Notes: a model not told the origin generated them from the sequence alone. A stretch of 64,000 nt of DNA from Tigriopus japonicus (GCA_010645155.1 JAAGOF010000051.1:387324-451323); one strand, 5' to 3'; positions 1 through 11,333 are shown, counted from the stretch's first letter. Program-made: numbers and translations.

Positions 1-432
1 GAAGAATTGGCTTTATGGAACATTGACGACCTGGAGCCGTTCAAAATGTTCTCTCGTGAAGATCTTTGCATTGGATTGAAGCGTAAACTCACGGAGGTCT
101 GCTATTTTGTGGATGTACACGATATCAAGCAAGAGGACGACAGTTATGAACTCGTGATCGTGGGTGGATCTTCCGCTCCTTCGAAGCCCTGTTTGAGGCT
201 ACTGACAATGAAAAAGAACCGATTGAAACCTTATGGCCATTTGAATGGCTACAAATCGGCTCTAACGCGGAGCAGTGTTCTAAACCTCGAGAAAGGCCTG
301 ATCTTTACTGGAGGAGAAGACGGCTTGTTGAGCTCTTGGTCGATTTCAACAACCCTTGATGGTGACAAACAGACTGACAAAGCAGTGATCAAAGGTCATA
401 AGAAAACTAAAGAAAGGAGCAAGCCTTATTAA
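1..432 (+). CDS. WDR89: WDR89-like WD40 protein, C-terminal part
   Basis: The frame is open from the first base to the TAA at 430-432, giving the last 143 residues of a gene that begins outside the window. The order of blades fits the end of WDR89: a segment starting ALWNIDDLEPF, a strand containing ELVIVGGSS, then a final blade with the signature FTGGEDGLLSSWS and a basic tail ending KKTKERSKPY. WDR89 is a little-characterised WD40 protein and I infer no specific role. The gene converges with the PDPR model on the other strand, with about 170 bp between the two stops. The family call rests on remembered similarity; a generic WD40 protein is the alternative. Confidence 0.72.
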   Translation, partial: EELALWNIDDLEPFKMFSREDLCIGLKRKLTEVCYFVDVHDIKQEDDSYELVIVGGSSAPSKPCLRLLTMKKNRLKPYGHLNGYKSALTRSSVLNLEKGLIFTGGEDGLLSSWSISTTLDGDKQTDKAVIKGHKKTKERSKPY

Positions 433-603
433 AACCCAATGATCATGATTAATAACTTCTGTGATTACTATTATTTCTTAGAGTTGAGTCCCTGGAGGCA
501 GAACAAAATGCTAAGAGTTTCTGACAACACAGGATGGATTTCAATGTATCAGGATGATGATGTAGGGAAAGTTGCGTATCAATGGCTGTTATCTTTCAAT
601 AAG

Positions 604-3600
604 TTATTTCTGTTTCTTCTGAACAACGCTCATCTTGGGTGCATGGCCTGGTTTAGCTGGTTTGGCATTGTGAGCTGACTCGATTTGTTCCAATTCCGTA
701 CCCACTTTTTGGAAGGTTGGTGGAAACAAGTGACAAGTGGCGGGGTGCTAGAGAATGATACAACCAATTTCAATGCAATTTCTGAATTCAAAACATTTTA
801 AACATCCACTTACCATGTCTCCGCCAACATTTATGAACCATTCGGCTGATTTATCATTGAAAAAGTTCCCGTCCAATCTGGTAACGTGACCTTTGAACGT
901 TTCGGGGTGTTGCACAAACCCCAAACAAACCATCTTTTTCAATGTGAATCCGTAGGCAGAATTTGTTACGACGCTAAAGCGAAGAATTTGTTCAAGTCAT
1001 TTTTTACAAATCTTTCCGTAGTATTTCTCGTTACTTACCCCACAAATTCTCGATTCCGGAAGATCGCCTCCCCACCCCAAGGCCAATTCTGCGTGTCCTT
1101 ATTGAAAGATTTCAGTTGAAATTGAACCAAGCGTTTGATCACGCCCTCTTTGCGTTGCTTGACTAGCACGTCTTTGCCAATGAACGTGTCCTTGTCGAAT
1201 TTCACCTTGAACGTTCGACCCACTTCAATGGGCGTTGACTCCGAAGTCAATTCCTCGCCCCAAAATGGAATGAATTTCTCGATCCGAAGAAATCTCATGG
1301 CCAAATGGCCCACATTCCGGATGCCATAATCCCGACCCACGGACATGATTCGATCGTAGAGATGGAGAGCGTGATCGGATTGAATGTAGAGACTGAAACC
1401 GGGTTCACCCGTTTGAGTGACAGTTTGAACCATCACTCCTGAAGCGTAACCCATGTTCACGTATTTGAAGGTGAATGGTTGCATATTCATGGACGAGTTG
1501 GTCAGCTCTTCCATCAGATCTGAGGACTTTGGACCGGCAAGAGTGAGGACAGTGTATAGGGAGGTCACGTCGGAGAGCCCAATGTTGCTGTTTCGGGGAA
1601 GATGGCCCTCCATCCATTCCATGATTCGGGTTTGCTGTTGCGTTGGACAGACCATGAAGTAGGAATCCTTGCGTTTTCTTACCAGCATGCAATCGTTCTC
1701 AAAGCCACCTGGAATGATTATCTTCCTTATAAACAATTGATTGATTGTACTTAAGACTAATGGGTTTTACCTTTCTCGTTGAGCATGCCTGTGGGAATGA
1801 TACCGCCCACGGGAATGTTCACATTATTTGAGCACAAGTTTTGGAGATAATCCACCAAAGCGTGTTCTTCGCCGTTAATGACGAATTTCGAAAAGGACGA
1901 CATATCAATGATGCCGACGGATTCACGACAAACGTGGTATTCTTCCTCGATTTGGTCAAAACATTCGGGTTTGCCGAAAGTGCCCAAATGCGGCAACTGT
2001 GCAGGCGGGTCATCACGGCTATGAAATGGATTAAAGTACAAAGGTCGCTCCCAACCCATGCGTTCACCAAAAACCGCCCCTCGTGCTTCGAGCTCGCTGA
2101 ATATCGGCGATGTCCGGATTTTGCGTCCGCGTTTGAATTCATTGATGATGGGATACTGGAGTTGATAGTGTTTACCCACGACTTCGAATGCCCGCTCGTA
2201 AAGGAACTTCTTGTTATTGTGCAAATTTGTGAACCTTTGCACCTCGAATGCCAACATGTTGCCCGGAGGATGCTTTCTCACCATCCAATCGGCCGTCACT
2301 TTTCCCACTCCACCAGCGCCCTAAAATTCATAAAAAATGAGTCCTTAAACCTTTGATGGTGAATTATGAAAAAAAAGCTCATCATTCGTGGTGCGAAAAA
2401 GCTTAAAAGTAGTGGTGAATGCAAAGCATTTTTAGTCGTCAAAAGAATCACAGCAATTTTAATCCTTCTGATGTGTACTTAAAGTCAGGTGGTTTTACAA
2501 CACAATTAAAACGTAATGCGTCAAGAGTAGTTCTTGATTTAGTATGGGAACTGACCACACTCTAATACGGATCTAACCTTATCTCATGTGGATTTAATTT
2601 ACCTGAAGAGAGTTTCCATTCATTCCGGCGCACACGAAGTAATTTCCCACCTCAGGAGCTTCACCCAGAATCCATTTCCCATCGGGAGTGAAAGCATCGG
2701 GCGTGTTGAGCAGAAAATCGTATTGGCTCTCTTTTAGAATGGGCATTCGCCGAGTGGCGGCTGAAATGTAGGGAGACATGTGGATCCAGTGCTCTTCAGT
2801 GACATTGTTCCAACCCGTTTCAGATTTGACGTTCCAAGGTCGGGCTTCGCGTTCAAACGTGCCCATGAGGAAGGAATTATTCCAGACTCGGAAATAGGTA
2901 TGATTATCGTAATCTCTAACAATGGGGAGCTGCTTGTCTTTCATCTCAGGGATCTCTTTGAAGGTGAGAAAGAAGTGCTCGGCCGGACAAACGGGCACTT
3001 TCACGATGGGTTCACTCAATTGTCCGATTTCACGAGCCCAGATTCCGGCACAATTCACAAAATAGTCGCACTCAATGAAGCCCTTTTCCGTTTCGACGCC
3101 AGAGACGCGCACATTTCCACTGGAATTGGGTCCTAAGCGGTCACATTTAGACGTGGTGACCTTATTAACGCCGCAATCACCCACAAAGCGAGCTCCTCCA
3201 CTATAAGCTTGATAGGCCAAGGCCTCCGAGACTTTTTTGGGGTGAACAGTGGAGTCATCCGGTATCCAAACACCTACAGATTTTCAAACCGTGTCAACCA
3301 AGTGATTACAAAAGACCATTAATAAGACCAGGGGGCTCACCTCCTTGAAGATCGGCCGTGTAAAGGTAAGGATGTTTGTCTTTGAGCTCGTTAGGGCCGA
3401 GAACGTGGCATTCAAGACCGGTGGGTTTGTAGCGATTAGCGCGTCGTTGAAGGGATAACATCCGATCCTTGCTGTTGGCCAAATTGAGACTACCGCACTC
3501 GTGCAATCCAATATCGAAGCCTTTCCGTTGGAGCTCGCGGTACAGTTCAATACAATATTGCACGATATGACGCTCATTGGCCGGTCGGAAGAGGCCCAAC

Positions 3601-4375
3601 ATGCCCGAGCCATATTTCGAGGTTCCATCCGCGATATTGCCTATCATAATGATTTATTGATCAGTATTTATGCACACCCGTATCAGGCAAACTATAACAC
3701 AATAAGAGTTTATTCCAAAATAAAAGAATGCTACCAGAAATTGTTACCCATTTCAATGCTTAATTTTTTGTCAACTACTTTTGCCCTATGCCCCTTAACG
3801 ACTTTTGGGCACTTTCATCACAACGATCAAAAAACGTGGTTCACGATTTCAAACAATCCAAGCGATTAGATAAAATCCTGTTTCACTTTACATAGCCCTC
3901 GGTTGGGTACAATTCTAGGGATTTCGGAGTCTTAATCACCGCTACAAGGAATGGGGGCCCGTGAGAATAATAAGTCACTAACATAATTCATACATTCAAC
4001 ATTTGAAGAGTATTTGGTCTACCAATGATTTACCCCTGAATATCGGGTAATTTAGAAAGCGTATTCAAGAATTAATTTCATCCTGTTCGAGGTTTCGCTC
4101 GATCTGTCCAACTAAAATCCACTTGTACCTTTATCAATGATGACGACATCTTTCCATCCGTGCTCAACCACCAGATGATAGGCTACGGAGTTGCCAATGA
4201 GTCCGGATCCGGCGATCACCACTTGAGCCCGACTGGGCAACTCCTTATTCACGGGCACTTGCAACAACGATGCCCCCATCCCATCATGCAAAGACCGCCA
4301 CCGCCCAGACACGCCTCCCAACGAGCGCTGAGCCAGATTCCGCCAGGTCCGCCCACCTCGATGGCTCAGAAACAT
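604..4375 (-). CDS. PDPR: Pyruvate dehydrogenase phosphatase regulatory subunit (PDPR), seven exons
   Basis: Proposed CDS is complement(604..747, 814..973, 1039..1708, 1771..2320, 2603..3273, 3341..3640, 4129..4375), 2742 nt or 913 residues (human about 879). Every junction is GT-AG and in phase. The start GCCACCATG is an ideal Kozak context. Residues 1-30 are Arg-rich with few acids, like a mitochondrial presequence. The FAD dinucleotide motif GSGLIG lies at about 56-61 within a DAO-type N-terminal half. The C-terminal half is GcvT/aminomethyltransferase-like, with motifs such as SVGRDYGIRNVGH, LRIEKFIPFWG and YGFTLKKMVCLGFV that track PDPR more closely than sarcosine or dimethylglycine dehydrogenase. 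PDPR regulates the mitochondrial phosphatase that reactivates pyruvate dehydrogenase. The last exon (604..747) is the least certain, chosen by its pyrimidine-rich acceptor and phase. Four introns are 62-67 nt; those at 2321-2602 and 3641-4128 are longer. Confidence 0.85.
3932..4080 (+). repeat. Degenerate copy of dispersed GCTACAAGGAATG repeat
   Basis: Inside the first PDPR intron, GCTACAAGGAATGGG is followed by TATTTGGTCTACCAATGA and an ATCCTGTTC-like end. These blocks occur in the same order in much better copies near 29880 and 57585, so this looks like an old, partly eroded insertion of that family in intron 1. Confidence 0.5.
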
Positions 4376-5504
4376 GGTGGCTCAATCCACGTTGAGCACG
4401 AAAATGGTTTCGGTCTTGATCAAGAAAGAGGCTAAGCGAGATGATTTTCTGATGGACGAACGAATGTATCAAAACAAAACAAATGGCTTTCGAGTAGGGT
4501 GACCAAATATCGTCTCTCTCGATTCAGTCAGATTCCCAGTTTTTCGAGGGGGTATTTTTCAGTTCCTATTGTACATGATTGTATCACCGAATCCCGCTTA
4601 GCTTGACTCAGTTTAAAGCTAAAAATTTCAACTGTTTCTACCTTTGAGTTACAAAATCAAGGGCACGCCATTAAAATTGGGCTAATTTCAAATTTCCCGA
4701 TTAAACTTTTACAAATTTTTATGAATTTTTGGACGACTTACTTCTTTAGGTTTATGTAAAACCTCAAACCCGTTTTGTTTATAAAAATGCTGAACACAAA
4801 TCATGTTGCAAATATTGAAACAAAAACAACCAGGTTTTTATTTCATAAGCAGATTCTCAAACCAAAAATCACACAACCGAAACTGATTGAGTGTTCAAGT
4901 CTTCAAAAGTTGTTTCTCTTCCTTCAAAAATATCTGCTTCTCTACTATTCACAAGAATTTGAAAAAGTTTTGATTACATTTTTCAACTTAAGAATGAAGA
5001 CTTTTTCATCACAATGAAATTGTGTCACCTCATTTTGTTGTCAGGCTCTTTCCGAGTCCGTACAATACAGTCCAGAACAGCCTTTGCTTGAGTGTGTCAT
5101 GTCTAGCCCACGAGGCCTGATCGGCCTAAGTTCCAGCTGACAAATTCGAGACTTCGAAGCGAGCTGCGCTTGACTGAAACTGCTGATGTTCATTACGTCA
5201 CTTTGAGTGTGTGCATTCAGTCGCAAAAACCCTTCCTGCTCCGTTCTACTTGCTCCTCGTCCAACTCGGGAACTCCCTTGAGAGCGAGAGGTCTGGTAAT
5301 CCGAAGGAAAAGTTGTCAGACCATGTAGGATCGAGCCCCTCTGGATATCCACCTCATCGTAGGGCATTCTCACACTCAAAATCAAAATATTCATCGGACC
5401 AATTACGCGTGAGTCATTCACATTTTATTAAAAGCCCAATCTCCCGTTACTGATCTTATCTGAGGTTGTATCCTTATTTTTAGCTGGCGGATTGTTAACA
5501 AACT
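4376..5504. other. Intergenic region between divergent PDPR and UMAD1-like genes
   Basis: About 1.1 kb separates the two divergent starts, so both promoters should lie here. The part nearest PDPR is AT-rich; 5040-5460 is more balanced and only opens frames without recognisable protein character. A pyrimidine-rich AG (TATCCTTATTTTTAG) ends at 5482, 22 nt before the UMAD1-like ATG, suggesting a spliced 5' leader. No RNA gene or clear transposon was seen. Confidence 0.5.
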
Positions 5505-6008
5505 ATGGTCGATATGGTGTCGCGTTTATTCGGTAAAAGCTCGAAAAAAACGACGAATCCGGTCCCGGGAGCGACCCCGGGTATTCCGGGTCCCACGACT
5601 GAGGACACCAATCATCCGGAAGATGACGGGTTCACCTTAGTGGGCCCTCAGCCGCCTTATCCTCCTTTGGGACCCTCCACGGATAGTCCCGCACCAGCCA
5701 CCGAGTTCAATGGCTATCCCCTGTTACCTAAAAGTTACGATGCCGGTCCGAACTTGAAGGCCGATGATTCGGGAGGGACCTTGTCAGATCATCCCCTGCA
5801 TCGGGTGCCTTTCAAATTGGCTGATCAATATTCACTAGACCCCTCAGGGTCCCATCGGAGTCATGAAAGGACCTTGAATGACTTGCAACAAGCCGTGGAT
5901 CGAGCTCAATCGCTTTTGACCTCTATCAACCATGATTTCCAGTTGGAACGGAGTGTACTCAGTCAGAGTGATAGTCTTTCTAATCAGTTTGGACTCATGG
6001 AAACTTAA
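5505..6008 (+). CDS. UMAD1: UMAD1-like UMA-domain protein (ESCRT-I associated)
   Basis: A single-exon frame of 167 residues. Two conserved blocks mark the UMA (UBAP1-MVB12-associated) architecture: VPFKLADQ at 101-108 and HDFQLERSVL at 143-152, the latter matching the family's xDFxLExSVL ending. An N-terminal DGFTLVG at 41-47 is also seen in UMAD1. The middle is Pro/Gly-rich and probably disordered. In other animals UMA proteins bind the VPS37-containing ESCRT-I core used in endosomal sorting; that role is transferred from the family. The protein is somewhat longer than human UMAD1. The VPS37A gene lies about 1.4 kb downstream, and the oxidoreductase gene begins 195 bp after this stop on the same strand. 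Confidence 0.68.
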   Translation: MVDMVSRLFGKSSKKTTNPVPGATPGIPGPTTEDTNHPEDDGFTLVGPQPPYPPLGPSTDSPAPATEFNGYPLLPKSYDAGPNLKADDSGGTLSDHPLHRVPFKLADQYSLDPSGSHRSHERTLNDLQQAVDRAQSLLTSINHDFQLERSVLSQSDSLSNQFGLMET

Positions 6009-6141
6009 GGGATCGTGTTCAGAGAATAACTAAGAGGGCGAAAAAAAAAGAATTGTTCACACAAGGAAAGATAGAAAGAATGTTGTTGAAGATTATTGTT
6101 CGAGTGAATGTGAATGAAATCATGACTGAATCCTATCGCTG

Positions 6142-6150
6142 TATATATAA
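6142..6150 (+). promoter_or_regulatory. Possible TATA element before the TDA3-like gene
   Basis: TATATATAA lies 54 nt upstream of the ATG at 6204 in the short gap between two same-strand genes, a plausible core promoter distance. An acceptor-like TTTGTCCGCAG ends at 6193, 10 nt before the ATG, which would instead fit a trans-spliced or cis-spliced leader. Sequence alone cannot decide. Confidence 0.25.
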
Positions 6151-6203
6151 TTGCCAATTGTGAGATATTCTTTCTTTTCGGCTTTGTCCGCAGATTGATC
6201 ATC

Positions 6204-7274
6204 ATGGTCTTGCAAGTGGCGATTGTGGGTGGTGGTATCATGGGATGTGCCACTGCTTACTATCTCACCAAACTCGGTCCAGAGCGAGTTCAAGTCACCT
6301 TGATTGAGCGACACCGCATTGCCGGACACGCCTCGGGGAAAGCCGGTGGATTCTTAGCCTTAGATTGGTGCGATGGAGGACCCGTCGAGGCTTTGGCTCG
6401 AAAAAGCTTTAAACTTCATGAGGAGTTGGCCTCGGAACTCAATTGTAACATCGACTATCGCAAACTCGATACGTTGTCCATGTCTGTGGGTAAAGGCCGA
6501 GTCTCGGGTCAAAAAGGAGTTCCAGCTTGGGTGGACGGGACTGTGACTCGGAAAGGGAACATGGGCACGCCCGAAACCACAGCTCAAGTCCATCCAGAGC
6601 TGTTGACCCAAGCTTTGTTCCGCGCAGCCGAATCCCGAGGGGCTAAGTTAATCCAAGATCAGGTCGTTCAGGTTCACGTTGAAGGGACTAAGGTCAAGAG
6701 TGTCCAGTTAAAATGCCAAGAGCAACCGATCCCGGCCGATATTGTGGTCATTACTATGGGTCCTTGGTCGGGATTGGCGCAAGAATGGTTTCCTCAAGCT
6801 ACAATCGGAAGAGTCACGGGCAGTCGCGCCCACAGTGTGGTTTTGGACACTTCCCAACATGAAATCACGCCTCATGCGCTTTTCCTCGAAATCGGTTCGG
6901 AATCGCCGGAGATTTATCCAAGACCCGATGGTACCATCTACATGGCTGGCACGACAGATGGAGCCAGTCTGCCCGAAGATCCGGCTGATGTCTTGCCTGA
7001 TCCCAAGGGGGTCGAGAAATTGGTTCGAATGGCTGGAATTGTATCAGGCGCTTTGGAACAATCGCCTTTGGTCAAAGGTCAAGCTTGTTACCTACCTTGT
7101 GTGGGATCGGGAAAACCTCTTATCGGCCCTTTGAAGCCGTACCAAGGAGCTTTTATTGCCACGGGACACACGTGTTGGGGTATCTTGAACGGACCCGCCA
7201 CCGGATTAGCCTTAGCCGAACTAATCCTAACTGGCAAATCCGAGAGTGTGAACATAAAACATTTAATGCCTTGA
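6204..7274 (+). CDS. FAD-dependent oxidoreductase, DAO family, TDA3-like
   Basis: A single-exon gene from ATG 6204 to TGA 7274, 356 residues. The N-terminus carries a Rossmann FAD motif, VAIVGGGIMGCATAYYL, followed by an acidic strand end (LIER) and SGKAGGFLA, typical of the D-amino-acid-oxidase (DAO) family. Near the C-terminus, GHTCWGILNGPATGLALAEL matches the second FAD-contact segment of TDA3-like oxidoreductases. Yeast TDA3 has been linked to endosome-to-Golgi retrieval, but the substrate is unknown and I do not assign one. No targeting peptide is obvious. The gene sits between two ESCRT-I genes: 195 bp after UMAD1-like and convergent with VPS37A (177 bp gap). The family call is firm; the exact orthologue is less so. 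Confidence 0.75.
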   Translation: MVLQVAIVGGGIMGCATAYYLTKLGPERVQVTLIERHRIAGHASGKAGGFLALDWCDGGPVEALARKSFKLHEELASELNCNIDYRKLDTLSMSVGKGRVSGQKGVPAWVDGTVTRKGNMGTPETTAQVHPELLTQALFRAAESRGAKLIQDQVVQVHVEGTKVKSVQLKCQEQPIPADIVVITMGPWSGLAQEWFPQATIGRVTGSRAHSVVLDTSQHEITPHALFLEIGSESPEIYPRPDGTIYMAGTTDGASLPEDPADVLPDPKGVEKLVRMAGIVSGALEQSPLVKGQACYLPCVGSGKPLIGPLKPYQGAFIATGHTCWGILNGPATGLALAELILTGKSESVNIKHLMP

Positions 7275-7451
7275 TGTTCATGATCAATGAGAGGTGAAAT
7301 ATCACATATATTGCGGTAACATATGCTACGGGTGAAACATATCAATGACTTGTATATAAGCAAGACGGAGAAGCGCCATCCGTCATATTCTTCGGGAAGG
7401 GCCGATTTCATAAAAGACCTCGAGTAAAGTACAAAACTTGCTGGACCATCA

Positions 7452-8438
7452 TTAGAATTTAGCTGATTGATTGAAGGCGCGGAGCTTATCCAATTTGACC
7501 CGACGCATATGGTAGGCTGAACGCGAGGCCACAAACTCCTTCATAAATGTTTCCACACTCATATCACCGGCCCGGAATTTTTCGGCCATGGTCTCGCTGT
7601 CCTCTTCGGACTGGACGCTGGCTTGAGCCATTTTCTCTACCAGTGTCGGAAGATTCACTTTCTGACGTGATGCCGCACACTCCGGAAGGGCGGCACTTAA
7701 TTCAGATCGAACCTCTTGCCAGGGCTTCATGGCCTCGGCGATTCGGTCTTTTTGGTCTTGAAGGCGCTGACCCAGGGTTTGGTTTTCAGTCGCCAAGGTC
7801 TGAACTCGTTCCCGGGTCTGCTCGAGGGTCAGCTTGAGTCGATCTAAATCCGGATTCGGTATGGTCTGACAGAAATGTCTCAAGGCAATATCACTCTCCG
7901 AGAGCTCGGTCAACTCTTCCGGACTCAAATCGCTTAAACCCGGAATCGCCGATATCACGGGTGCGGGTCGGATGACTTTATTCACGGCTCCCAAAGGTCG
8001 CTCAGGCGATGATTTCAATCCCGACGCACCCGTGGACGACACTTTGGGCGGATTCTTCTCAAATTCCCGCTTGATCGCTTGGACCAAACGCCCTAAATCG
8101 GATAAGAGCGTGTAGTTGAGCAATCCGGGCGCGCCCACCACTTGACCCGCCCCATCCAACCAAGGGTGTGAGCCCGAGGGACTCAAAGTTAAATTCGGTC
8201 TTTGACTAGGAAATCCGGGCGGTAAGAACACGCCTAATTGGAAGGCTTGTCCGTTGACGGCCCGAAAATCCACTTGATACTGCAAATCGGGTCGGATTTC
8301 GGAGACGTTTTCGTTGAAGATGCGCAACGTATTGATCTGCTTGCGTCGATTGAAGGTGTCTTGCGTGGATCCGGGATAAGGGGCGGGGGTTGGATACCCG
8401 TTAGATCCGCCTCTGGCCAAGCCTTTAGGCAGATTCAT
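7452..8438 (-). CDS. VPS37A: ESCRT-I subunit VPS37A-like
   Basis: An intronless frame of 328 residues, ATG at 8436-8438 and TAA at 7452-7454. Residues about 25-125 form a UEV-like domain (VDFRAVNGQAFQLGVFLPPGFP, then HPWLD), the feature separating VPS37A from the shorter B/C/D paralogues. A linker with repeated Ser/Pro leads to the Mod(r) domain at about 165-320, which opens SDLSPEELTEL and contains a long coiled coil around RLKLTLEQTRERVQTL. It ends SAYHMRRVKLDKLRAF, as in the family. In ESCRT-I, VPS37 pairs with TSG101, VPS28 and an MVB12/UBAP1/UMA subunit to sort ubiquitinated cargo; the UMAD1-like gene lies nearby. The length is a little below human VPS37A (about 397). Confidence 0.82.
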   Translation of the reverse strand: MNLPKGLARGGSNGYPTPAPYPGSTQDTFNRRKQINTLRIFNENVSEIRPDLQYQVDFRAVNGQAFQLGVFLPPGFPSQRPNLTLSPSGSHPWLDGAGQVVGAPGLLNYTLLSDLGRLVQAIKREFEKNPPKVSSTGASGLKSSPERPLGAVNKVIRPAPVISAIPGLSDLSPEELTELSESDIALRHFCQTIPNPDLDRLKLTLEQTRERVQTLATENQTLGQRLQDQKDRIAEAMKPWQEVRSELSAALPECAASRQKVNLPTLVEKMAQASVQSEEDSETMAEKFRAGDMSVETFMKEFVASRSAYHMRRVKLDKLRAFNQSAKF

Positions 8439-10029
8439 GGTTTCAGTGGATGTTATGGGAAGTGAGTCATGCTGGAGGGGAGCAATGGCAGACCACGTTA
8501 CCTACGGCCATGGAGAAGCCTTTGAAGGTCGGAAAGGTGGAGAAGGGAGTGAGGACTGAGGTGGAAGCGGATTTGAGATGAATGATGCACTTGGATGGAA
8601 ATGAAGATGGAACGAGGAGGGTGAAGAACGGTTGCGGTTGCGGTTGTCACTTGTATGTTATCAGGCCGTGTTTTCGGCTGCTCAGTGTTACCAGTTTGTT
8701 GGTCAGTGCCATCAGGTGCACAAAACCGAAAAGTGCAAGAAAATTTGGTTAAATAGCAAAATTGTGGGGTTTTGTTATTTTTCCTTGGGCCTGAAAAGTG
8801 CAAACTTTTTGAAAATAATGACAAGGTTCAAGAGTCTAAAAAAGTGGGCAAACAGGACCCCCAAAAGCGCAAGAATTGTGCAAATCCGTACCAAGGTTGA
8901 TATTTCAAGGCGGAGCGTGTTAGACCAAGTTTGAGAAAAGGTCATATTTTTTAGGGTGATGGTTTGATGTTGGAGATGCCGGATAATTTCCTTTAAGCCC
9001 GTGCACGTTAAGGTAATGCTTGGTTCGCTGAAGTTCGGAAAAGTCGTAAATTTCTGAATTATTTTATTAGTCCCGAATCGATGGGTAGTCATGATGCACA
9101 AGGTAATCGCTGGATTATTGGCAAGAAATTTTAGACAGAATTAGTATCAAAAATATAACTAGTTTTTTTTGCGAAAATGTATCTTTACAACATTGCTAAA
9201 ACAATTCAAAACGACTGAAAACCGATCCCCCGAACAAGTGCTTGCTATTCGTTCCTTTTTCCAATCCAACAACAAAAAATTTCCTATTTAGAATCCATTT
9301 ATGTGCGGGTAATCCCAACATAGAACAACCGTCCGAGATAAATTAGAGAGGCGTCTTCTATAAATCCTTTCAAACGGAATCTGGCAATATCAACCTGGAA
9401 TTGCTTAAAAATGATACAATGCCAGTGCAGCTTGAGGTAGTCTCAGCTAAAGATGCTTAGTCTCACCTACCTACTGATGGGACATTTCGAGCTTTGATGC
9501 CAATTCCTGCCCGGATTTGAATCCGATTGGATTCGAAAAGTCGGATTCAATGGATAGCCGTGAAAAATTTTAAAAAAAACCGCTCTATGTCAGGGGTCGG
9601 CAACCACTTTTAGGTCAGGGCCCACCAAATTTACGATCAAAGAGCTTTGGACCCACGAGTACATGACTGTACTATGGATGTCTCGTGGGTCCACTATTTT
9701 AGACTTTCCCCATAGCTCCTGGGCCCGCCGATTGCCTCCCCGTGCTCCATGTAGTAAATTGCGCTTTTTCAAAACTTATTGGCGCTTTTTCACTCGCTCT
9801 ATCTGGAAGCACTGGCCCACCGCCAGCTAAAGAATCTTTGCTAGCTGCTCAATGCTCACTCCGTTTTTTTCCCTGTGTTCTGGCCAAAGAACGACGTACC
9901 TCGAATCTCGATGCTTTTCTCCTATGTGCTAAGCATCGGTGGCCCTGAGTAGGGTGGGCGTGCTCGTGTCCCTCCCCGTTGTTGTTTCTGTCCCTCCCCC
10001 ATTATATATTATACGGCATCGCCCTCATC
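8439..10029. other. Intergenic region with hAT-like fragment
   Basis: No convincing gene. Open frames on both strands here lack domain character and overlap as mirror images. The only structure I recognise is the imperfect palindromic hAT-like fragment at 9588-9756. TATATATTATA at 10003-10013 lies too close to the KLHDC3 ATG to serve as its TATA box unless translation starts downstream. Confidence 0.4.
9588..9756. mobile_element. hAT-like MITE fragment
   Basis: The left end, CAGGGGTCGGCAACC, is a typical hAT-family terminus. It is followed by GGGCCCACCAAATTTACGATC. The centre is an inverted repeat, TGGACCCACGAG / CTCGTGGGTCCA (9649-9694), and the right side ends GGGCCCGCCGATTGCC, a degraded mirror of the left end. 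No clear target duplication was found, so the right boundary is uncertain. Confidence 0.42.
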
Positions 10030-11333
10030 ATGTGGTGGACCACTCATCTAGAAGGCGGGCCTCGTCGCGTCAACCACGCCGCCTGCGTCGTGGACACGTG
10101 TATCTACAGCTTCGGCGGTTACCGTACGGGCGATTCCTACCGTAGCAAATTCACCCCCATCGACGTCTACGTCTTCAATACGCACACCCTCCAATGGAAG
10201 AAGATCCCCACGCCCGATCCCAGTGGACCGGACTTTGAACACGTACCTTTTATGCGCTATGGTCACACGGTGGTGGCCTTTCAAGGCCGGATCTATCTGT
10301 TTGGCGGCCGCAATGATTTGGCTCCTTGCAATGACCTTTTCTGTTTCGACGTGAGCACGTGGCGATGGAGTCGACCGAAGGTCACGGGACCTTTGCCGGA
10401 AAGACGGGATGGACATACGGCTTGCGTGATTCACGGGTTCATGTACGTGTTTGGCGGCTTCGAAGAGGCTTATGATCGGATGGATAATAGCGTGTATACG
10501 CTCAATTTGAGGACCATGGAGTGGAAACACCAAAGCTGTGAGGGCCCCACGCCCTATGCTCGAGATTTTCATACCGCCACCGTGTTTGGAGACCGGATGG
10601 TCATATTTGGTGGCCGAACTATGACCTCCACGTCGGAGTATTATAATAATAAGTTATGCTATCTGGTAAGTGGATCGAGTGAGAGATGGGTTGGGTTTTG
10701 GGCAGGAGGTGAATGATGGGGATGATTGATGTCTTCTAGGACACGGCCAATCACGTTTGGCGGGAAATCAATACGCAAAGTTGCGAAGCACCGAGTGGAC
10801 GTCGCTCTCACACCGCGTTGAATATTCACGGTGACCTCTACATATTTGGCGGCTTCCACGCCACCAACAATGATCATATGAATGATATGTGGAAATTTGA
10901 TTTCCGATCCTCGATTTGGACCAAAGTGTATCAGTGCGGGCTTGTGCCGAAAGTTCGACGACGTCACGCCATGTGCTTGGTCGATGACAAGGTTTATGTC
11001 TTTGGAGGCACCTCGCCGTATAACGGACCCCGATTGTTTTTCACTCAAATGGAATTGGCCTTGATTCCCATGGACGGTCGGACATTTTCCTTGGTCGAAT
11101 TGGACGACATGCATATTCTCGAGCTTTCCGTGTCCCTTCGAACTCTGTGTTTGATGGCTACTATCGAAAATAATATTCCCGTGACTGATGTGCCGAAGCC
11201 TTTGATGGTAGATCGGGAAGCCATGACGCGAAACTTGGAAATTAGCCCGCCCTTAAAAACTCGGGACGATGATTGTGAGGATCAATGGGAGGTGGACGAT
11301 GACCTGGACGACGACCAGTTCGTTTTCTATTGA
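10030..11333 (+). CDS. KLHDC3: Kelch domain-containing protein 3
   Basis: CDS join(10030..10665, 10740..11333), 409 residues with one 74-nt intron (GTAAGT...TTCTAG) in phase. The start is fixed by MWWTTHLEGGPRRVNHAAC, which closely matches the vertebrate KLHDC3 N-terminus. Six kelch blades are visible through repeated FGG motifs (SFGGY, LFGGRND, VFGGFEE, IFGGRT, IFGGFHA, VFGGTSP) each preceded by R-x-x-H-T/A. After the propeller comes LHILDFSPSLKTLC-like sequence (MHILELSVSLRTLC), then an acidic tail. KLHDC3 is a substrate receptor of CUL2-RING ubiquitin ligases that recognises C-terminal glycine degrons; this role is taken from the vertebrate protein. Confidence 0.9.

Noticed and set aside
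5041..5421. 126-residue reverse-strand frame between PDPR and UMAD1-like
   Set aside because: It lies in the promoter interval of two divergent genes, overlaps equal-quality frames on the other strand and shows no domain features.
10003..10013. TATATATTATA as KLHDC3 TATA box
   Set aside because: It lies only about 20 bp before the ATG, so a transcription start 25-30 bp downstream would fall inside the coding region.
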